Source: Viscum album
Taxonomy: Eukaryota; Streptophyta; Magnoliopsida; Santalales; Viscaceae
Reading direction: 5' to 3'
Length of the DNA stretch: 64,000 nt
Assembly: GCA_963277665.1 (NCBI GenBank)
Contig: OY728133.1
Location: forward strand, 385,405,962 to 385,469,961
How positions within the stretch are numbered: position 1 is the stretch's first letter; the number at the start of each line of letters is the position of its first letter. Shown here in pieces: positions 57,387 through 64,000 of this stretch. The position numbers and the translations under genes are program-made. The notes under the pieces were generated by a model that worked only from the letters and a program-made list of their open reading frames with translations, was not told the DNA's origin and ran no database searches.

Positions 57387-59112
57387 TGGTGTCTCCCAAA
57401 TTTACCAATGTTCTAAGGGTTAAGTGGTCGCTGGTAGTGTAGCTTGGGTTGTCGAATCCTCAGAGACCTAAGAAAAACCTATAGACACACAATTAAAGAG
57501 ATTAATTTTTGGCTATGAAGTGCCCAACATGGGTTGATTTTAGATGGTTTTTAAAAAATCACTATGATATCTATTTGAATTTAATTTATGATAAAATGAG
57601 TTGATCCTAGGTTATTACTCGGGGTGGATTGGATGAATTCCTTTTTTTCTACGATTTCAATTTCATTATGTCGAGAAGGATTCATGCAATGAATTCAAAC
57701 TAACATCATAACTTACTGATTATGAACCTTCACAACACATGCTAATCAAATATACAATTGTAGGATCATTTTCATGAGCACTCCAAGGTAAAGGATCTAA
57801 TTATCACATAAAAGTAGGGCAAATAAATTCAATACGGAAGAGGAAGAGAAAAAATCATTGAATGAAATAAACTAAAATAAAAGAAATTACTAACATTTAG
57901 ATAGTGAGAAATAAAATCCAATACAGCCCCTTTATACTCCCTTTGATCAAACCATAAAATATCTGGCCCTCCAATTATTACATGTTCTCAACGGAAGCGG
58001 GAAGTAGACATACGAGGGTAGAATTGAAGAAGTAAAAACAACAAAATAACGATCACTCCATCGTTATGTGAAAAAAATCACAAGGTTTGGTGTGAATAAG
58101 ATCACACCATGAGGAAACGGTATCAAGGTGATATGAATAAGAACATAAAAAAAGAATAATAAGAACTTTTATTGAAATCTAAGGTGATTTGAACAACTTA
58201 CATGAGAAGGAATAACGTTACAAAGAAAAATTGGCATAAAAACATTACAATGAAAACAATGATTCAAGATCCCAAAATCATCCACCAACACTGCCTTAAA
58301 TAAGAATTCAGGAAGACTTTCGAGGATCCCCCATCTTCCCATGTCTCTTTAATTAATTGTGGTGGGCCTAGGTGGGTGTAAAATTAATGGAGAGGAGACT
58401 TTCCAATTCTTTCCTCGAAGTGGCAGCTATCTTGCATCCACAGAAAAGATACTCCGAAAGGACCTTATAGAAAGAAGAATTAGTGTAGTCCATAGAAGGA
58501 TTAAATTTATCCATGGATATCCCCTAATATCCTGTATATTTAAGCCTCAAATATTTCTTTCATTGCGTGATATGAGTTAAATGGTGAGCTATTTTTCTAG
58601 TCCGCATAATCTGGCCTAGAATTTCATCTACAACTTGGGCCGCCTGGAACACTATTATGAAATCTGAATTATCTTGGTACAATGTTTAATGAAATGTTAT
58701 AAATGTTTTATTGTATCTTCATATAAATTTTCATAATCATTGGGATTGAATATTTTCCTCTACAATACTTTTATTGGGATGTTTTCCAGATCACTTCGCC
58801 TAGAATGTGGTTCGTTCAAAGCCCACTTTGGTGGTCTTCCAAATTGAATCACTAAGTGCTCTAAAAGAATGAATTGTTCCTTATATCATGGGAAACCTAA
58901 AAATAAAATATAAGCATAAAATCAACACCATTATTTTTTTATTATATGTTCAAGAAGGTACCATGCAATAGTATATTTTAAGAAGAATTACAATCATAAT
59001 GTGAAATAATGTTCAAAGTGTAAAATGCACTAATAATGGTGTCTATGATTAATAAAGAACATGAATATTATATTATAAAGAATGAATATTATCCTTTTTT
59101 AGGGGATAATAA
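57387..59112 (-). repeat. 5' LTR of Athila 2
   Basis: 1726 bp, paired with 48391-50117. The two differ by many substitutions and a few short indels, clearly older than Athila 1. It ends (plus view) AGGGGATAATAA at 59112, where the partner has AGGGGGTAATCA. Confidence 0.8.
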
Positions 59113-59638
59113 GATTTATAATTTAACATTATAAATTATTTTGATTAAAGAAGTTGTTTTTAATTAAAATTTAGTATTTTTCACTATTCATCAAAATATG
59201 AAAGTTATCCGAAAAGTGCCAAAAATTCACCCTAAGATAATTTTGATATTATTAATTCAAAAATCGAGTCTATTTTACAAAATTAAATTTTTAAGAGTGT
59301 CTAAAATTAATATTATAGTTTTTTTTCATAAGGATATAAAAAGAAGTTTTTTTAATAAAATAGTTTTTCTAAATATATAACTACATTAACAAAAATTATA
59401 CATTTCATTAAAAATATGTTTTTATGAGGAAACATTATAAATAAAATTTAAAATTTATTTGTTACTATTAATATTACATTGATAAATAAATATATCATTT
59501 AAATAATTATATTACTAATGTGTTGTTTCATAGAAACTCAATATTGCGTATAATGAAAGCCAATTCATTGTTGCATGGAATATAAGCTGTTAAATTACAT
59601 TAAAGAGATAACATACTATTAAATATTTGGGTGTTACA
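59113..59638 (-). repeat. Left LTR of the Tekay-like element, inner part
   Basis: 526 bp from the Athila 2 border to TTGGGTGTTACA. With 44933-48390 this gives an LTR of about 3984 bp. The end TGTTACA is complementary to the start TGTAAC of the LTR. The 59180-59330 stretch loosely resembles 48110-48260 (TCTATTTT..CAAAATT and GTGTCT/GATGTCT blocks), so the LTR may contain an internal duplication. Confidence 0.7.
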
Positions 59639-59655
59639 TTTTCCCCTTCTTCAAT
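59639..59655 (-). other. Polypurine tract of the Tekay-like element
   Basis: The plus strand TTTTCCCCTTCTTCAA reads TTGAAGAAGGGGAAAA on the minus strand and abuts the LTR. Confidence 0.75.
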
Positions 59656-60777
59656 AAATTACATCCTCACAATTTTAAATTGTTCTTCCAAAATAAAAGG
59701 TTAAAAATAGAAAATACCTTTGTGGAAAACCCATGTCCGAAATAGGGTTAAAAAAATTATTTTTAATAGGAGGGAATGGGAAATGAAAAATTCACCACCA
59801 AATTATGATTTTGAATAAGAGAACATTTTTTGAAATCAGAGATACATAATTGGAGAAAAAATATAAATATTTATAGGGAGTCATTGAGGTCATCAATAAC
59901 AAATAATTGAATAATAAATGGAAAATTGAGGGTCTCAAAGCCATAAATCTATGATGATTTAAAATATCATCAGCTCAAAAAAACATACGGTATTGGGATA
60001 AAACATTTTTGATCTTCATATTATTTCTTTAAAGTAAAGAATTAATTTATTCATTGAATAATAATAAAAAGAATACATGACATGTAGAGTTCTATCCTTC
60101 AACTAAATTTTACCAAAAACTCTTCTTTCACTCCAAAAGATAATAGAACTCAAAAATATTCTATTATCCTAATAGTATAGGGTTCCAAAAAAATGAATTT
60201 GTAATTAATTTTTGAGACTATTTAAAAAAAGATACATTATACAAATTAGGACATCACATAGGCTAGTGGTAGGTGATGCACCTTTGTCGACCTTCGGTTT
60301 TGGGTTCAAGTCTCAAGGCCTTTCCAGACACGATGGCTTATCGCCCGACATTCAGAATGTACTTTTTATAACAATCCAAAAATAATATTAAGAAACATTT
60401 TAACCTTAAACAATAGTATAAAATGTCCAACTTAATCCATTTCAACCATTATAGTAATCCAAAATACTTCTGTCCAATATCTCTCTAAAAGGTATCTAAA
60501 TTCCAAAATCAATTGTAACATCAGATTTCCCAAACAACGTAAAGTTTCCCTTATTATCACATACTGAAAATATTATTACCTTCATCATATTAAAATATTA
60601 ATGAAAACAAAAAATTACTGCAGTACAATCCTTATATATATCACATTCTTCTTATAACTTTAATATAATTCTTGAATCCAAAAACACAAATAAATTAATT
60701 ATTCCACTTAAATTATAGTAACAAAATAAGTTTGGTCTTACTCCCATGGCCTTTTATAAGGTAAATTTCATTGACGC
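59656..60777 (-). other. Interior of the Tekay-like element between gag and LTR, without pol
   Basis: About 1.1 kb of AT-rich DNA where a complete chromovirus would have more than 3 kb of pol. I see no protease, RT, RNase H, integrase or chromodomain text in any frame. It contains one tRNA-like element (see 60255-60372). Confidence 0.6.
60255..60372 (+). repeat. tRNA-derived SINE-like fragment
   Basis: An A-box-like TAGGCTAGTGGTAGG at 60259 is followed by a B box, GGGTTCAAGTCT, at 60302-60313, spaced about 40 bp apart. The B box sits in a good T-arm: stem TTGGG/CTCAA around the 7-base loop TTCAAGT. This is the internal RNA polymerase III promoter of a tRNA or a plant SINE. No full cloverleaf is visible and a GC-richer body follows up to ACTTTTTATAA, so I favour a SINE remnant. 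Confidence 0.45.
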
Positions 60778-61770
60778 TTAAGACATTAATTTCATAATGC
60801 CACATTTATTTACAAATAAATCATTCAACATTGGAAGCCTCTTTCTTCCCTTTGCAATCACAAGCTTAATGGCCTTTTTTCCACAATTGTAACAGCCTCT
60901 CCTTCTCTTCTAGAAACTACCCGGGTGTTTCTTCCCACATTTAATACAGGATGAAAATTCAAATTTTCCCTTCTTCCCCTTATTTCCATTTCCAGAGTGT
61001 TCAGCAGATCTCTTCTTCTCTATCTTTTCTTTAAAGTTTCAAGACTTAGAGAATTTCTTTTTCTGTCTTGATAGCACATGAGACAATATCTTTGTACAAT
61101 GAGAAGGATTGTGAGACCAATGCTTGTAAACTAAATAGTTTTTACCCATCAGAGAATCCATCAATCTTACTCTTTAGGTTAGCTATATAATGTGCATCAT
61201 GCCTTGGTATCCTTGTAATGTTGGAATCATACTTTGCGACATTCTCATCCTCTTTTTTCCTTAGACTCATAAATTTTCTTTCCATATTAATTTGATAGTC
61301 ACAATGAAATTATTTTTCTAAGAAATGATATTTAAACTCCATACATTCCATATTTTATACTTCTTCATCCTCCTTTCTGATTTGAATTAATGACCACCAT
61401 TGATCTGCATCTCCTGTGAGGTGATAAACTGCCATGACTAATTTTTCCCTTTCTCTACTCCCCAAAGCATGAAATGTTTTCCCTAAGAAACATATCCATT
61501 TATAAGCTAAAAATGAACTTTTTTACCATTGAATATTGGTGGTTGTTTACTCATTAAGCATTCTAACATTGATCCTCCACATTGTGGATCAGGGTGCTCC
61601 ATACGGGTAAGGTTATTATTACTAACCTGAGTGAGTTGTCCTAGTATGGTTATAATATGTTCAACACCAGTTGCATCACCAGCTCTACTATAATTATCTT
61701 GAGTAGGAGGGAAATCCCAACATGGATTACGTGCATTGATATAGTTTTCATTTCATCCGCTAGGCATCAT
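60778..61770 (-). pseudogene. gag: Gag remnant of the Tekay-like element with two zinc knuckles
   Basis: Minus strand, about 331 codons from ATG at 61768-61770 (MMPSG) to TAA at 60778-60780. The N-terminal part has VEHIITILGQLTQ, then CLMSKQPPIFNGKK at about 61560. The capsid core near 61470-61230 reads FHALGSREREKLVMAVYHLT, GDADQWWSLIQIRKEDE and MECMEFKYHFLEK. The zinc region at 60950-60830 has SSCIKCGKKHPGSF then CYNCGKKAI, a knuckle pair in the arrangement of Tekay/Del gags, the second lacking its last His and Cys. Gag would coat the RNA. Stops and shifts interrupt it. Its presence next to no pol at all is the point of interest. Confidence 0.75.
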
Positions 61771-62258
61771 TTCTAAATAATGACATGCACTACATTAGTT
61801 TATGAATCGCAATACATATATCCAAACTAGTAAAATACCTATCATAAATTTAACAGTTTATGTGTATAATCTATAATCATAAAAAAAAGTCTTCCATGAG
61901 GAAGTATTTACTCATTAGTCTTTCATAATGGGTTTTAAAGAAGTTGGGAATTATCCTAAGCATGTCCACTGATAGTGTCTTAATGAGAGTGTAGAAAGTC
62001 TCATTATCATGTACCAGGATACCCCAGGTCATGCCAAAAACTCCATGCCAGTGTTTTCACTCCAAGGCACATCTTTTCCAGAGTTTCCTCTACCGACTCA
62101 TATCCAGACAGGGATCTATTTCATGGAAAATTTATAAAATATCTACATTAATAAAATTATAGGAAATTATTCTATACTAATCCTCAATGTATATCTAAGG
62201 GTAATGTTCTCTAATCATAGTTTTTCAAAATCTAGTTTCAAAGGATTGTACTAAACTT
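61771..62258 (-). other. Leader of the Tekay-like element
   Basis: Between primer site and gag start. No gene is seen. An untranslated leader of about 490 bp is ordinary for this group. Confidence 0.6.
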
Positions 62259-62270
62259 CCTATGATACCA
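62259..62270 (-). other. Primer binding site (Met tRNA type) of the Tekay-like element
   Basis: The plus strand CCTATGATACCA reads TGGTATCATAGG on the minus strand and matches the TGGTATCAGAGC site at 10 of 12 positions. It lies two bases inside the right LTR border. Confidence 0.75.
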
Positions 62271-62272
62271 AC

Positions 62273-64000
62273 TGTAATTCCCCGATCCTAGTTACCCATA
62301 TTTAGTTCGTTATTACATAACATTGGCATGATCACAAGGGATCAAATCTTAAATGACTTATTATTTTAGTATCTTTGGAAGTATTAGATGCATACTTAAG
62401 TTTTACATCACATCATGAAATAAAAAACAACATTGTGTCCTCTTTTAAAAAACTCATATCCTTTTTCTTATCCCTACAGGTTAATCATAATATACTTCTT
62501 CACATCATAGAAAAAATAAAACAGAGAAAGGGGTGAGCTCAGATACTTAATAAAAATAACAATATAACATAAACATTCATAACTAAGAATAAACATTTAA
62601 GGAAATGTATAAGACTAAAACACAAGAATTTTAAACATAAACTTCAGAATAATATGGAAAATATAAATAAAATAATTACATTTACTTATTCACATGGATA
62701 TTCTACGGGTATAATAATCAAATGTAATATCAACATCTAATTTCATAATGATGGAATGCATAATTCCGGACATCATAACCACGTAGTCAAAGCATCATGT
62801 AAAAACTACATAAAATATTTTTTCAAGGCCTTGTTCCAAGTCACCAATTTGTCTCATGAGACCTACTAATTCATCGATGATCCATAGGGGGCTCCACCTG
62901 TCACTTACTAAGTCCAATTCATTACTCATATGAAAAGGTATAAACATAATATAAACATTAAAATTAAAACTAACATACAAAATGTCAATACATTAACCAT
63001 AAACCATGAATGGTATAAAAATAACACATCCACATTAGATCATATCACAAAACCATCAATACAATATGGAAGATTTTATCATAATAAATCATCTTCAAAC
63101 AAGTGTAAAATCCATCGAAGGATGTTGAAATATATGAAATAAAAACTATTTGAGTGAATAAACTCTTTCGATTTTGAAATCATTTAAAAGTCACATAGTT
63201 ATAAAATTAAACAATTATTTTTAAAATATTATTATAATATCGTAAGGGAAGCTTGGATGGTTTTAAAATGGCATAAAATAGCTGCACCCATTGTATAAGT
63301 TAAAAAAACATCCTTACATTAATTTGTTGAAAAAGTCATAAAGTTCCTTGTTTTGAAAATGATGGAAAGATTACATTCAAAAAAATTTATAAAAATCCAA
63401 ACAAGGGTAAAAATTACATTAAACCATAGTCTAGGAAATATTAAAAAAATTAAAATTCATTTTGTAGAAACACAGATGTGGATGATAAAGAGGTCCCAAT
63501 AGATACTCACGTATAAACAACCTCGGATAAAAAAGAGATTGTAAAATTAACCCTTACGTGGTATTTTTTCTTTAGACGAGGGTATTTTAACATTATGTAT
63601 AATGGTTAAATATTTTTTATTAAATTATAAAAGAACCACCTTAATAAATATGATATCATATAAGATCCTCTAATATTACTTTGTTAATAATATTTTAGCA
63701 GTATCATTGTTTCGGGTGTTAACTGATTCATTTCCCTTTATATGTTTTGTTAAGTAAGTAAATTTTTTTATGGATAAGATATATTTGATTCATATCAAGA
63801 ATTATATTATTTCCTTTAAAAATTATTTTTAATCATAAAATTTAAATTATTCTTGAATGGTTACGATGGGGGATTAAATCTCATCGCGTCGTGGAGACGG
63901 TTAGTCGTACGTACTTACAAGCACCAATATCATTATATTGATTGTGAAATAGTATATAATTGTATGGTATATTATATATAAATAATAATTAACATGTTAT
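62273..64000 (-). repeat. Right (5') LTR of the Tekay-like element, cut by window edge
   Basis: Starts TGTAATTCCCCGATCC at 62273 and aligns with 44933-46660 to the last base of the window. Roughly 2.2 kb more is expected outside. The frames 62795-62980 and 62930-63142 are chance frames within it. Confidence 0.85.

Larger units (their letters stand above)
48391..59112 (-). mobile_element. Athila 2: old Athila-lineage element inserted in the Tekay-like LTR
   Basis: 10.7 kb on the minus strand. Two direct LTRs of 1727 and 1726 bp (48391-50117, 57387-59112) flank decayed gag, protease, RT, RNase H and integrase in Athila order. A degenerate Asp-type primer site sits at 57364-57381 and a purine tract at the other interior border. 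Flanking 5-mers are AATAT on the left and GATTT on the right, so no duplication is visible. All genes are broken by stops and shifts. Confidence 0.85.
44933..64000 (-). mobile_element. Tekay/Del-like chromovirus-type element with gag only, right LTR cut by window edge
   Basis: The element lies on the minus strand. Its left (3') LTR is 44933-48390 plus 59113-59638, split by Athila 2. The interior is 59639-62272. The right (5') LTR starts at 62273 and leaves the window. LTR ends TGTAACGCCCCGACC (44933) and TGTTACA (59638) are mutual inverted ends. A Met-tRNA primer site and a purine tract sit at the interior borders. The two-knuckle gag fits the Tekay/Del group of chromoviruses. The interior is only 2.6 kb and lacks protease, RT and integrase, so the element is non-autonomous, either by deletion or as a gag-only derivative. 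Confidence 0.75.

Noticed and set aside
48386..59117. Target site duplication for Athila 2
   Set aside because: Flanking 5-mers AATAT and GATTT do not match; the copy is old or borders are off by a base or two.
60255..60330. Functional tRNA gene
   Set aside because: A good T-arm and an A-box-like D-arm region exist but I could not form an acceptor stem or a convincing anticodon arm.

Overview
The window is repetitive plant DNA with no recognisable host gene. Everything I can identify is LTR retrotransposon, mostly Ty3/gypsy lineages known only from plants (Tat/Ogre, Athila, Tekay-like chromovirus), plus Ty1/copia remnants. This points to a flowering plant with a large, AT-rich, transposon-dense genome, probably a pericentromeric or other heterochromatic block. 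I cannot name the species.

Layout. (1) 1-7882: an old element A, with the left LTR cut by the window edge, a right LTR near 6640-7882, and an interior in which I recognise no gene. (2) 8341-31942: a very large (23.6 kb) degraded Tat/Ogre-type element on the + strand. It has 2.7-kb LTRs, a leader with a 99-bp tandem array, decayed gag, protease, RT, RNase H, a second RNase H and integrase, a 3' region with a roughly 610-bp tandem array, and a decayed ANTISENSE gene resembling the plant mobile domain (PMD) family at about 24.15-28.9 kb. (3) 31943-44932: remains of a Ty1/copia element B (LTR-like end, gag and protease fragments), split by (4) a young Athila element at 32530-42568. That element has a perfect 5-bp target duplication (GCTAT), an Asp-tRNA primer site and one 5.4-kb gag-pol frame broken by a single stop. 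(5) 44933 to beyond 64000: a Tekay/Del-like element on the - strand. It has LTRs of about 4 kb, a Met-tRNA primer site and an interior of only 2.6 kb that carries a gag-like gene and no pol. (6) Its left LTR is split by an old Athila element on the - strand at 48391-59112.

The insertion order can be read from the nesting. Copia B was hit by the Tekay-like element and, separately, by Athila 1. The Tekay-like LTR was later hit by Athila 2. LTR divergence judged by eye agrees: Athila 1 LTRs differ at about 2-3% of shared positions, while the other pairs are far more diverged.

None of the copies looks autonomous. Athila 1 is closest: its integrase is cut by one stop and its 5' LTR has lost about 1.1 kb, including the TATA box still present in the 3' LTR. 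The most unusual content is the antisense PMD-like gene inside the Ogre-type element, the several independent tandem-repeat families inside that same element, and the gag-only Tekay-like element.
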